Of a DNA stretch of 64,000 nt, positions 18,972-26,347 are shown in pieces. The notes beneath the pieces are model-generated. The model did no database searches, had not been told where the DNA came from, and was given only the letters and a program-made list of their open reading frames with translations. Origin of the DNA: Candidatus Zemynaea palustris (GTDB taxonomy: Bacteria; Vulcanimicrobiota; Vulcanimicrobiia; Vulcanimicrobiales; Vulcanimicrobiaceae); assembly GCA_003134695.1 (NCBI GenBank), contig PLCB01000056.1:1-64000 (forward strand), read 5' to 3'. The translations under genes and the position numbers were made by a program. How positions within the stretch are numbered: the stretch's first letter is position 1; each line of letters starts with the position of its first letter.

Positions 18972-19790
18972 CTATGTTCTTAGAGTTTCATCTTCCAATC
19001 GGTCAGCCAGCGCGGCGAAGGCGGCGAGGTCGAGCTGTTCGCCACGAATCTCCGAGTCGAGGCCGAGCTGCGAGAGCGCGGCCTGCGCGCGTTCGCGCGG
19101 GATCCCGAGCGCGAGCGCAAGGCTGTTCGACAGGGTCTTGCGCCGGTATGCGAACGCGCCTCGCACGACGCGGAAGAACGTGTCGCGATTTCGGCAGACG
19201 ACCGCCGGCTCGTCGCGCCGCTCCATTACGACGACCGCGCTGTCGACCTTCGGGCGCGGCCAGAAGGCGTTCGGGCCAAGCGTGAACGCGCGCCGCACGC
19301 GCATCGCGAATTGGACCACGACGCTCAAGCTTCCGTACGCCGGTGTCGCCGGGTGCGCCATGAAGCGATCGGCGACGTCCCGCTGCACCATCACCACGAT
19401 GCGCTGCGGAGGATTGGAAGCTCCCAGCCAGCGCAACACCAACGGCGTCGCGATGTTATACGGGAGATTGCCGGCGGCGGTCCAGACCGCGCGGCCGGTC
19501 GCTCCGTCGAAATCGTACGTCAGCGCGTCGGTTGCGACGATCTCCGCCCCCGAGAGATCCGATCGATCGCGCAGGATCTCAACGAGGGCCGGATCGATTT
19601 CGAGTGCGGTGAGCCGAGCGCCGCTTTCGAGCAGCGCGCGCGTCAACGTTCCCGTGCCGGCTCCGATCTCGAACGCACAAGTCTCCGGCTCGGTCACGCA
19701 AAGCGCGGCGATCCGTCGCGCCGCTGCGTAGTCCATGAGAAAATGCTGGCCGAGTCGTTTCTTGGGGCGCAGCCCGCGCGCGGCCAGCAG
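18972..19790 (-). CDS. rsmA: 16S rRNA dimethyladenosine transferase RsmA (KsgA), non-canonical start
   Basis: Dimethylates the two adjacent adenines of the 3' terminal hairpin of 16S rRNA. SAM-binding motifs are FEIGAGTGTLTRALLE, LEIDPALVEIL, and the catalytic loop GNLPYNIATPLVLRWL; NAFWPRPKVDSAVV is also a family hallmark. The first ATG (19736) would cut the essential N-terminal motif: the in-frame codons just upstream encode RPKKRLGQHFL, conserved in KsgA. That frame stays open to a stop at 19878 but contains no ATG, GTG or TTG. I placed the start at the first of two CTG codons (19790, giving 272 residues); ATA 19823, overlapping the upstream stop, or ATT 19829 are alternatives. The yabE-like gene is directly upstream, as in Firmicutes. 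Confidence 0.9.
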   Translation of the reverse strand: MLAARGLRPKKRLGQHFLMDYAAARRIAALCVTEPETCAFEIGAGTGTLTRALLESGARLTALEIDPALVEILRDRSDLSGAEIVATDALTYDFDGATGRAVWTAAGNLPYNIATPLVLRWLGASNPPQRIVVMVQRDVADRFMAHPATPAYGSLSVVVQFAMRVRRAFTLGPNAFWPRPKVDSAVVVMERRDEPAVVCRNRDTFFRVVRGAFAYRRKTLSNSLALALGIPRERAQAALSQLGLDSEIRGEQLDLAAFAALADRLEDETLRT

Positions 19791-19819
19791 CGCGCGAGGG
19801 TGAAGCTTTCCGGTTGGAT

Positions 19820-20851
19820 CTATCGCAATACGTAGACCGTGATTTTGCGACGGCCGAAGGCCCGCGCCGCGGCCAGGCTATTGAAACCGAGATCGATGCG
19901 CCGCCCTTTGATCGCGCCGCCCGTGTCGCCGGCGAGTGCGCGCCCATAACCCGGAACGTAGAGTTTCGTTCCGAGCGGAATGAAACGCGGATCGACGGCG
20001 ACGACGCCGTGTCCGGCCGGAAGGCCGAGCGCCGTGATGCCGCTGCAACCGTAGCAGCCGGCGACATACGCCGTCGCGATCATCTGCACCGCGTTACCTG
20101 CGACGTGTGCCACCTCGACAATTTGGTTGCGTACATAATCGCCGAAATCCAATCGCGCGATGCCGACGCCGACGATTTTCGGGCGCGCTTTGCGCAGGAG
20201 GCGCGTCGCGATCGTCGTGCGTAGCGGCCTGTCATCGCCGCGTTGCACGAAGCGTACGATCGTTTCGCGCCGGCCCGATCGCCCTGGGTTGATCACGCGG
20301 CTCACGCCGCGCTCGAGCGAAGCGAGTTTGCGTCGCACGACCGGTTGTGGAATCGTCTTGACAAAGCGAGCGACCCAGGTCTTGACGCGCACGACGCGCA
20401 CGACGGTGTTCGGCAGCAAAGGCGAGTCGAGCGACGGGGTGATCTCATCGCTTGGTCCCAGCTTGACGTGCAACGAGGCCAGCAGATCTTCGATCGTGGC
20501 CGAGGAGCTGCGCACTTCACGCTGTTTGTCGCCGACGAATACAATAACCGGAACTGCGGGGCGGTATTCGACGTGCATGCCGTCGTGGACCGCCGAATCG
20601 AGCGGAACGGAGACGTAGTCGTCGTCGCCGACGGCGAGCCTGTGTTCCTTGAAAAACCCTAAGACGGTCGACGCGCGTGTCGGATAGGCCGATTCGTTGC
20701 CGTCCTGGGCCAGCCATACGGAAGTCGCCGGCGCTGAAAGGGTTGAGGTAACGTCTTCAGCGCTCGCTCGGGCACCCGTACCAAGCAGCAGCCCTAAGGC
20801 TAGCAGGCTCGTTGCGACAAACGTCACGGGCTTCTGATTATGACCGATCAA
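19820..20851 (-). CDS. G5/3D-domain cell-wall protein, YabE/Rpf-like
   Basis: A 343-residue exported protein. After a signal segment (about residues 8-30) come DUF348-type ubiquitin-like repeats (STVLGFFKEHRLAVGDDDYV; DLLASLHVKLGPSDEI), a G5 domain (about 175-235, ...GRSGRRETIVRFVQRGD) and a C-terminal 3D domain with three catalytic-type aspartates: GVVAVDPRFIPLGTKLYVPGYG, LAGDTGGAIKG and RIDLGF. The 3D domain is a double-psi barrel found in lytic transglycosylases, so a role in peptidoglycan remodelling is likely. TTG 20851 was chosen because AAAGGAG lies 5 bases upstream; the ATG at 20914 sits in the loop of a hairpin and lacks a ribosome site. rsmA follows. Confidence 0.87.
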   Translation of the reverse strand: MIGHNQKPVTFVATSLLALGLLLGTGARASAEDVTSTLSAPATSVWLAQDGNESAYPTRASTVLGFFKEHRLAVGDDDYVSVPLDSAVHDGMHVEYRPAVPVIVFVGDKQREVRSSSATIEDLLASLHVKLGPSDEITPSLDSPLLPNTVVRVVRVKTWVARFVKTIPQPVVRRKLASLERGVSRVINPGRSGRRETIVRFVQRGDDRPLRTTIATRLLRKARPKIVGVGIARLDFGDYVRNQIVEVAHVAGNAVQMIATAYVAGCYGCSGITALGLPAGHGVVAVDPRFIPLGTKLYVPGYGRALAGDTGGAIKGRRIDLGFNSLAAARAFGRRKITVYVLR

Positions 20852-21036
20852 CACAGCTCCTTTCTGGATTTCCAGCACGTCGCGCGCCGTAACTTCGTTG
20901 GCGGTGCGGCGCATACGCGCCGTTCAGTGAGGTAGCGGGTTGAGAACTTCTAGCGAGGAAGCAAACCCAGGGCTCCATGGCCTCCGTGGGGGCGAGGCCT
21001 CGGGCACCTTAGCATAGGGGTTTCGAGGCTGTCAAC
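20852..21036 (-). other. GC-rich structured leader of the 3D-domain gene
   Basis: About 185 bases separate the translation start from the divergent glycosyltransferase region. The stretch has a perfect hairpin (20908-20921, GGCGC-ATAC-GCGCC on the plus strand) and further GC-rich pairings near 20960-21010. Genes of this cell-wall family are often preceded by c-di-AMP (ydaO/yuaA) riboswitches, but I could not match that consensus with confidence. No convincing -35/-10 pair with correct spacing was found. Confidence 0.3.
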
Positions 21037-21060
21037 TTGACAAGTCGAAAAGGAAGGAGA

Positions 21061-22245
21061 TTGGCACCCACGACTAATGCGAAGACTTCTCAAATGAAAA
21101 GATTGCGCATCGGGCTCTTCACCGAATGTTATCGCCCGATTCAGAACGGTATCGTCGCGTCGATCGATGCGCTCGCGCTGGCGCTTCGCTCGCATGGTCA
21201 CGACGTCATCTGCGTTACGCCAAGCATGCCGGGCTGTCGCGAAGCGCAAGAAGGCGTCCTGCGCATTCCGTCGTTGCCGCTGCCGACGCGAACCGCCTAT
21301 CGTCTGACGATTCCGATGTTGGCGAACGAACGCGTCACGCGCGCGCTGCAACATCTTTCGATCGTGCACACGCATTCGGCGTTCGTCACCGGTTGGATGG
21401 GCGCGCGCGTCGCGCGGCGCTTCCGCGTTCCGCATGTTTTCACGTATCACACGCAACTGGAAGAGTACGCTCATTACTTTCCGTTTGAGTCGCGTTTGAC
21501 GCGCAACGCGGCGGCCGGCTTGACGCGGGGCCACTGCAATTCGGCCGACGTCGTGATCGTCCCGACGCGCGCCATGGAGCAACACCTGCGCGAGCTCGGC
21601 GTGCGCTCGCGGGTCGAGGTGGTCCCCTCCGGGATCGACCTCGGCTTCTTCGCCGGAGGCCGGTGGCGCGAGGATCTGCGCCGCGCCCTGGGGGTCCCAG
21701 CCGGGGGGAAGATGATCGTCGCGGTCGGCCGGCTCGGCCGTGAGAAGAATGTCGAACTCGCCCTCGAGGCGTTCGCGCGGCTCGGTCTCCCCGAGGCTCG
21801 CCTCGTGCTGGTCGGCGACGGCCCGCATCGCGAGGCGCTCGAGCGCGCTGCGCACCGTCTGCACGTCGCCGACCGAACCAACTTCGCCGGCGAATACTCG
21901 CGCGAGGCGCTCCCCGACGTCTACGCTTCGGCCGACGCGCTCGCGTTCACCAGCCGCAGCGAAACGCAGGGGCTGGTCCTGGTCGAGGCGCTCGCCGCCG
22001 GGCTTCCGGTCGTCGCGGTCGACACGCCGCAGACTCGCGACGTCCTGGGAGGCGCGGGGACGATCGTCGCGTCCGAGCCCGAGGCCATCGCGGCGGAGCT
22101 CCGGAGAATTCTCGCCGAAGGCGGTCGGCGCTCGGCCGCCGCCACCGAGGCGGCCTCGCGCTTCGATGCCGTGGGGATCGGGAGCCGCATTCTGGCGGTG
22201 TACGCTTCCCTCATCGACCAGCCTCGGATCGCCGCCGCCGGCTGA
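21061..22245 (+). CDS. glycosyltransferase family 4
   Basis: A 394-residue GT-B enzyme with a classical N-terminus KRLRIGLFTECYRPIQNGIV and THSAFVTGWMGARVAR, as in diacylglycerol or phosphatidylinositol glycosyltransferases. VVPSGIDLGFF, IVAVGRLGREKNVELALEA and the EX7E-like TSRSETQGLVLVEALAAGLPVV complete the fold. A likely role is transfer of a hexose to a membrane lipid; specificity is not visible. TTG 21061 follows an AAGGAAGGAG purine run; ATG 21094 would remove 11 residues and coincides with the family's usual start, so the N-terminus is uncertain. It is divergent from the 3D-domain gene. Confidence 0.92.
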   Translation: MAPTTNAKTSQMKRLRIGLFTECYRPIQNGIVASIDALALALRSHGHDVICVTPSMPGCREAQEGVLRIPSLPLPTRTAYRLTIPMLANERVTRALQHLSIVHTHSAFVTGWMGARVARRFRVPHVFTYHTQLEEYAHYFPFESRLTRNAAAGLTRGHCNSADVVIVPTRAMEQHLRELGVRSRVEVVPSGIDLGFFAGGRWREDLRRALGVPAGGKMIVAVGRLGREKNVELALEAFARLGLPEARLVLVGDGPHREALERAAHRLHVADRTNFAGEYSREALPDVYASADALAFTSRSETQGLVLVEALAAGLPVVAVDTPQTRDVLGGAGTIVASEPEAIAAELRRILAEGGRRSAAATEAASRFDAVGIGSRILAVYASLIDQPRIAAAG

Positions 22246-22247
22246 GA

Positions 22248-22277
22248 TTGACATCGAACATACGTTCGATGTAAAAT
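22248..22277 (+). promoter_or_regulatory. strong sigma-70-type promoter
   Basis: A perfect -35 TTGACA (22248-22253) and a -10 TAAAAT (22272-22277) are separated by 18 bases. It starts just behind the glycosyltransferase stop and lies 12 bases before the ATG at 22290, so the transcript would have a leader of only about six bases. The spacer is filled by a LexA box. Confidence 0.85.
22255..22268. promoter_or_regulatory. LexA/DinR (SOS) operator
   Basis: CGAACATACGTTCG matches the Gram-positive LexA consensus CGAACRNRYGTTYG at every position and is flanked by AT/AT, extending the dyad to ATCGAAC-ATAC-GTTCGAT. It sits between the -35 and -10 hexamers of a strong promoter, the classical place for repression. 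Binding by LexA is inferred; lexA itself is not in the window. Confidence 0.85.
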
Positions 22278-22289
22278 AGGGGTACCAGC

Positions 22290-22727
22290 ATGGTAGCTAT
22301 GAACGCACGACGCCGAGGAACCCCGCTCACGATCGTGACCGCAGGCTTCGCGGCCGACGAGCGCCACGGCATTTGCTACGCAACCGTCGGAGGCGGCGGA
22401 CGCGAGACTCTCGTCAGGGTCGAGTTCGCATGCCGGCCGCTTCCGGTGTTGCGCGGCCGCGACGTCGCCTACTACGCGCTCGACGCACTAGCCGGCGAAT
22501 TGCTTCGGCGCGGCACTGGGCGCGTCGAGATTCACGTCGATGACGAATACCTGCCCGAAGATCTCAAGCAGCGGCGCGCACTTCCAAGCCCGCTGACCGT
22601 GCCCTACGTCGCGCTGCGCTGCCGGCTGAATCGCTTCGATCAAGCGACGGTGCGCCGAGCCGACGGCGTTGCGCGCGATCTCACGGCGCGCGCTCAGGCC
22701 GAAGTTTTCCTTAACGTCGCAGCCTAG
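22290..22727 (+). CDS. unknown protein under SOS-type control, possible RNase H-like fold
   Basis: A 145-residue soluble protein that I do not recognise. Order of elements: strand LTIVTAGFAADE, strand GICYATVG, VRVEFACRPLP, helix DVAYYALDALAGELLRRG, strand GRVEIHVDDEYLPEDL, then PYVALRCRLNRFDQATVRRAD. The sequence strand-strand-helix-VDD-strand recalls RNase H-like domains, with the VDD at the place of the third catalytic acid, but the first Asp and the Glu are not in place, so catalysis is doubtful. It is driven by a promoter with an embedded LexA box and followed by a DNA glycosylase gene. A role in DNA damage response is inferred from this. ATG 22299 is an alternative start. Confidence 0.75.
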   Translation: MVAMNARRRGTPLTIVTAGFAADERHGICYATVGGGGRETLVRVEFACRPLPVLRGRDVAYYALDALAGELLRRGTGRVEIHVDDEYLPEDLKQRRALPSPLTVPYVALRCRLNRFDQATVRRADGVARDLTARAQAEVFLNVAA

Positions 22728-22752
22728 ACTCAGGCGTCTGCGGCGCGCCGAA

Positions 22753-23322
22753 TTGCCCGCCGAGACGGTCGCGCTGGCGCGCTTCTTGCTCGGAACAATT
22801 CTGGTGCGCGACGAGCCGCGCGGCCGGACCGTCGCTCGCATCGTCGAGACCGAAGCGTATCTGCCGGAGGTCGACGCGGCATCTCATGCTTATCGCGGTC
22901 TGACCAAGCGCAACCGCTCGATGTTTCTGCGACGCGGTCACGCCTACGTCTACTTCATTTATGGTACGTGGCATTGTCTGAACGTAACGAGCGAGGGTGA
23001 AGGGACGGGGGCGGCCGTCTTGCTGCGGGCCGCCGAACCGCTCGAGGGGATCGCGAGGATGCGGCGCCGGCGCAAGGTGGCGAAGCTCGCCGATCTCGCG
23101 CGCGGCCCCGGCCGTCTCGCGGCCGCGTTCGGGCTCGACCGGCGCCAGGATGGGCTCGACCTCTGCGCGCCCGGTTCGGAACTCTGGCTCGCGGCCGGCG
23201 CGCCGCCGCCGGCCCTCGGCGAAAGCATTCGCATCGGTTTATCGAGCGACGCACATCGGGTGTTGCGTTTCTTCGAGCGCGGCAGCGCGTTCGTTTCGGG
23301 AGCCCGGCATCTGAACGCCTGA
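22753..23322 (+). CDS. mpg: alkyladenine DNA glycosylase (AAG/Mpg family)
   Basis: A 189-residue base-excision repair enzyme removing 3-methyladenine and other alkylated or deaminated purines. Motifs: LARFLLGTILVR, RIVETEAYLPEVDAASHAYRG (Glu and Tyr of the active site), RNRSMFLRRGHAYVYFIYG, HCLNVTSEGEGTGAAVLLRAAEP, and LARGPGRLAAAFG. There is no ATG/GTG in the proper region; TTG 22753 gives the usual family N-terminus, while TTG 22669 would overlap the upstream gene by 59 bases. It follows the SOS-box gene by 25 bases and is probably co-transcribed with it. Confidence 0.92.
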   Translation: MPAETVALARFLLGTILVRDEPRGRTVARIVETEAYLPEVDAASHAYRGLTKRNRSMFLRRGHAYVYFIYGTWHCLNVTSEGEGTGAAVLLRAAEPLEGIARMRRRRKVAKLADLARGPGRLAAAFGLDRRQDGLDLCAPGSELWLAAGAPPPALGESIRIGLSSDAHRVLRFFERGSAFVSGARHLNA

Positions 23323-23339
23323 CGGCGAACGCGGGAGGC

Positions 23340-24074
23340 GTGCGGCTTCAGAAATATCTCGCGCATGCTGGCGTGGCCTCGCGGCGCAAGGCGGAAGAAT
23401 TGATCGCGGCCGGGCGCGTCCGCGTGAACGGGCGCGTCGTGCGCGAACTCGGGACCAGCGTCGCGGACGGCGATCGCGTTCAGGTCGCGGGCCGAGCCGT
23501 CGAGGTGCCGGCGCAACATCGCTACGTCGTATTGCACAAACCTGACAAGGTAATGACGACGATGCGCGACCCCGAGGGACGCCGCACCGTCGCCGATTTG
23601 GTGCCGCGCGAGTTGGGCCGCATCGTCCCGGTCGGCCGGCTCGATTACGACACGTCGGGCGTGTTGCTGATGACCGACGACGGCGAGCTGGCGCACGTGC
23701 TCATGCACCCACGCTTCGGCGTCGAAAAGACGTATCGCGCCGTCGTGCGCGGCAAACTCGCTCCCGACGACGTCAAGAAGTTCTTAGAGGGCGTGCGACT
23801 CGAAGAGGGCAGTGCCCGGCCGGCGAAAGTGCGCGTGGTGAGAGCCAGTTCACGTGCTTCAGAGATCGACATCACGATTCATGAGGGGCGCAATCGCCAG
23901 GTGCGCCGCATGTTTGAAGCGACCGAACATCCCGTGAGCTCGCTCGTGCGCTTGCGCTTCGGGCCGATCGCGCTCGGCAGCCTCGCGCCCGGCCACTGGC
24001 GCGAGGCGACGGAGAAAGAAATCGCCGCCCTGCGCGTGCTCGCGCACGCGGCGCAGAGCGAGAATCGGACGTGA
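23340..24074 (+). CDS. 16S/23S rRNA pseudouridine synthase, RsuA/RluB family
   Basis: A 244-residue protein with an N-terminal S4 RNA-binding domain ([21 protein letters not shown], about 1-60) and a pseudouridine synthase domain. The catalytic Asp is in [18 protein letters not shown] (about 100-117), preceded by DPEGRRTV and followed by [27 protein letters not shown] near 185 is a family signature. It probably modifies 23S rRNA helix 89 (RluB role), but RsuA cannot be excluded. Start GTG 23340. It overlaps aroH by 4 bases. Confidence 0.93.
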   Translation: MRLQKYLAHAGVASRRKAEELIAAGRVRVNGRVVRELGTSVADGDRVQVAGRAVEVPAQHRYVVLHKPDKVMTTMRDPEGRRTVADLVPRELGRIVPVGRLDYDTSGVLLMTDDGELAHVLMHPRFGVEKTYRAVVRGKLAPDDVKKFLEGVRLEEGSARPAKVRVVRASSRASEIDITIHEGRNRQVRRMFEATEHPVSSLVRLRFGPIALGSLAPGHWREATEKEIAALRVLAHAAQSENRT

Positions 24075-24451
24075 CCGTTCGCGGGATTCGAGGGGCGACG
24101 ACGGTCGGTGAAGATACGCCCGAAGCGATCCTCGATGCGACGGAGGAGCTCGTGAAAGAGATCGTCGCCGCCAACGGGATCCGCTCGGAGGACGTCGCTT
24201 CGGCGCTGTTTACCGTTACGCCGGATCTCCACGCCGAATTTCCGGCGGCGGCGGCGCGACGGATGGGTTGGACGATGGTCCCCCTTCTGAATTTTACCGA
24301 AATCGGCGTGCCGGGACGGCTCGAACGCTGCATCCGGGTCCTCTTGCACGTAAACACGGACCGCGCGCAGAACGAGATGGTCCACGTCTATCTACGCGAC
24401 GCCGTCTCGCTGCGCCCCGACCTCGTCTCAAGGAGCACCACCCCCCAATGA
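24071..24451 (+). CDS. aroH: chorismate mutase, AroH type
   Basis: A 126-residue monofunctional chorismate mutase of the trimeric Bacillus AroH class, turning chorismate into prephenate. Signatures: [22 protein letters not shown] (active-site Arg7 region), [21 protein letters not shown], and [10 protein letters not shown] (Arg90 region). The start is GTG 24071. It directly precedes the DAHP synthase and prephenate dehydrogenase genes, so the three steps around chorismate are grouped. Confidence 0.95.
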   Translation: MTVRGIRGATTVGEDTPEAILDATEELVKEIVAANGIRSEDVASALFTVTPDLHAEFPAAAARRMGWTMVPLLNFTEIGVPGRLERCIRVLLHVNTDRAQNEMVHVYLRDAVSLRPDLVSRSTTPQ

Positions 24452-25491
24452 TCATCGTGATGCGTCCGCATGCGTCGGACGAGGAAATCGAGGCCGTCAC
24501 CGCGCTCATCGCCGCGATGCGGCTTGCCTCGCACGTGAGCCGCGGCAGCGAACGCACGATCGTGGGCGTCGTCGGGGTTTCGGAAGACAAAGAGACGCTG
24601 CTCGCGCAATTCGCGCAACTCGACGGCGTCGAATCGGTCGTCCCGATCTCGCGCTCGTACAAACTCGTCAGCCGCGAAGCGCGCAGCGAGCGGACGGTCG
24701 TGCGTTTGAAGAACGGCGCGGCGTTCGGCAGCCGAGAACTGGCAGTCTGCGCCGGACCGTGCAGTGTCGAGTCGCGCGAGCAGATCGACGCGACGGCCGT
24801 CGCGGTCGTACGTGCCGGTGCGAATCTCTTGCGCGGTGGCGCGTTCAAACCGCGCACCTCGCCCTATGCGTTTCAAGGTCTCGGCGAAGAGGGTCTCAAG
24901 TATCTTCGTGAGGCGGCCGATCGAACCGGGCTCGCGGTGGTCACCGAAGTCCTCGACACGCGCGACGTCGCGCTCGTCGCGCGCTACGCCGACATGCTTC
25001 AGATCGGCGCACGCAACATGCAGAACTTCGGATTGTTGCGCGAAGTCGGCGCGGCGCGCAAGCCCGTGCTCTTGAAACGCGGACTCTCCGCGACGATCGA
25101 AGAGTGGCTGATGGCGGCCGAATACGTCTACGCGGCCGGCAGTCACGACATCGTCCTGTGCGAACGCGGAATTCGTTCGTTCGATCCGCAGACGCGCAAC
25201 CTGCTCGATCTCGCCGCCGTCCCGGTGTTGCTCTCGCTGACGCACTTGCCGGTCATCGTCGATCCCTCGCACGGCACGGGCGTGCGCAGCCTCGTGATGC
25301 CGATGAGTTTCGCCGCGGTCGCCGCCGGCGCCGACGGCCTCTTGGTCGAGGTGCATCCCAATCCGGCCGCCGCGTTCTCCGACGGACCGCAATCGCTCAC
25401 GTTGCAAAACTTTTCCGATTTGATGGCGCGCTTGGCGCCGATCGCCGACGCGGTCGGACGTTCGCTCCCGGCGCCGGCGCTTGCCGCCTGA
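24448..25491 (+). CDS. aroF: 3-deoxy-7-phosphoheptulonate synthase with N-terminal regulatory domain
   Basis: A 347-residue DAHP synthase, first step of the shikimate pathway. An N-terminal ferredoxin-like regulatory domain (about 1-70) is followed by the type I beta barrel: [11 protein letters not shown] (about 100), [45 protein letters not shown] and DPSHGTG. This is the Thermotoga/Bacillus-type layout in which tyrosine or prephenate/chorismate inhibits. I chose ATG 24448, which overlaps the aroH stop and follows AAGGAG at 24430; a longer frame upstream lies inside aroH. Confidence 0.96.
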   Translation: MIIVMRPHASDEEIEAVTALIAAMRLASHVSRGSERTIVGVVGVSEDKETLLAQFAQLDGVESVVPISRSYKLVSREARSERTVVRLKNGAAFGSRELAVCAGPCSVESREQIDATAVAVVRAGANLLRGGAFKPRTSPYAFQGLGEEGLKYLREAADRTGLAVVTEVLDTRDVALVARYADMLQIGARNMQNFGLLREVGAARKPVLLKRGLSATIEEWLMAAEYVYAAGSHDIVLCERGIRSFDPQTRNLLDLAAVPVLLSLTHLPVIVDPSHGTGVRSLVMPMSFAAVAAGADGLLVEVHPNPAAAFSDGPQSLTLQNFSDLMARLAPIADAVGRSLPAPALAA

Positions 25492-26338
25492 AGCGATCGG
25501 GGTCGTCGGGACCGGGCTGATCGGCGCGTCGATCGGCTTGCGGGCGCGCGCGCAGGGTGACCGCGTCGTGGGTTGGGACGCCGACCCGCAGCATGCCGCG
25601 CTCGCGCTCGAGCGCGGCGCACTCGACGCCGTTGCGCCGGATGAAGCGGCCGCACTGCGGGACGCGCAGGTTATCGTCTTGGCGGCGCCGTTGAAAGCGA
25701 CGGTCGCGAGCCTCGAACGACTCGCCGCCGATCCTCCCAAAGCAGCGCTGATCGTCGACGTCGCCTCGGTCAAGCTGCCGGTCGTGCACGCTGCGGCGGC
25801 GCTCGCCGCCTTCGTCGCGACGCATCCCATCGCCGGCTCGGAGCGCAGCGGACCCGGCGCAGCTCGCGCCGATCTGTTCGAAGGCCGTGCCTGGACCTAC
25901 GATCCGAATGCGAGCGACGAAGCGCTCGAGCGCGCGCGAACGTTCATCGCGCGGATGGGCGCTCGCCCCATCCCGGTTCCATCGGTCGCGCACGACCGGC
26001 TCGCGGCCTTGACGTCGCACCTCCCGCAGGTGCTGGCCGTCGCATTGGCCGGTCAGTTGGCGGCTAGGCTGGGGGACGAGGGCGTCCTCGAACTCTGTGG
26101 GAGCGGGATGCGGTCGATGACGCGCCTAGGCGCGTCGTCGTGGGCGATGTGGGAAGGAGTTCTCAGCGCGAACGCGCCCGCGGTCGCGCAGGAAGTCCGG
26201 GAACTCTCCACCATACTGTCGGGCATCGCCGACGAACTCGACGCCGATCGGACGCACTTGCTCCGTTCCCGTTTCGCGACGGCAGCGGCGGCGGCCGGTA
26301 GCTTGGCCGAGAACGAGAAGTCGCCGCACAGCGTTTGA
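25481..26338 (+). CDS. tyrA: prephenate/arogenate dehydrogenase
   Basis: A 285-residue NAD(P)-dependent dehydrogenase making the tyrosine precursor from prephenate. The Rossmann motif [20 protein letters not shown] is at about 7-25. [38 protein letters not shown] and [13 protein letters not shown] are conserved in TyrA. The TTG 25481 start overlaps aroF by 11 bases. No C-terminal ACT domain is present, so feedback control probably acts on AroF. Confidence 0.94.
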   Translation: MPPEAIGVVGTGLIGASIGLRARAQGDRVVGWDADPQHAALALERGALDAVAPDEAAALRDAQVIVLAAPLKATVASLERLAADPPKAALIVDVASVKLPVVHAAAALAAFVATHPIAGSERSGPGAARADLFEGRAWTYDPNASDEALERARTFIARMGARPIPVPSVAHDRLAALTSHLPQVLAVALAGQLAARLGDEGVLELCGSGMRSMTRLGASSWAMWEGVLSANAPAVAQEVRELSTILSGIADELDADRTHLLRSRFATAAAAAGSLAENEKSPHSV

Positions 26339-26347
26339 AGAGGTACC

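Noticed and set aside
20912-20914. ATG at 20914 as start of the 3D-domain protein
   Set aside because: It lies in the loop of a perfect hairpin and has no ribosome site, while TTG 20851 has AAAGGAG at the right distance and leads directly into the signal peptide.
21011-21043. TTGACA and TATGCT on the minus strand as promoter of the 3D-domain gene
   Set aside because: The spacer is 13 bases (or 21 with the alternative -35), outside the usual 16-18 range.
20950-22254. Minus-strand open frame of about 430 codons opposite the glycosyltransferase at 21061
   Set aside because: No recognisable domain, Arg/Asp-rich shadow; the plus strand has a full GT4 enzyme.
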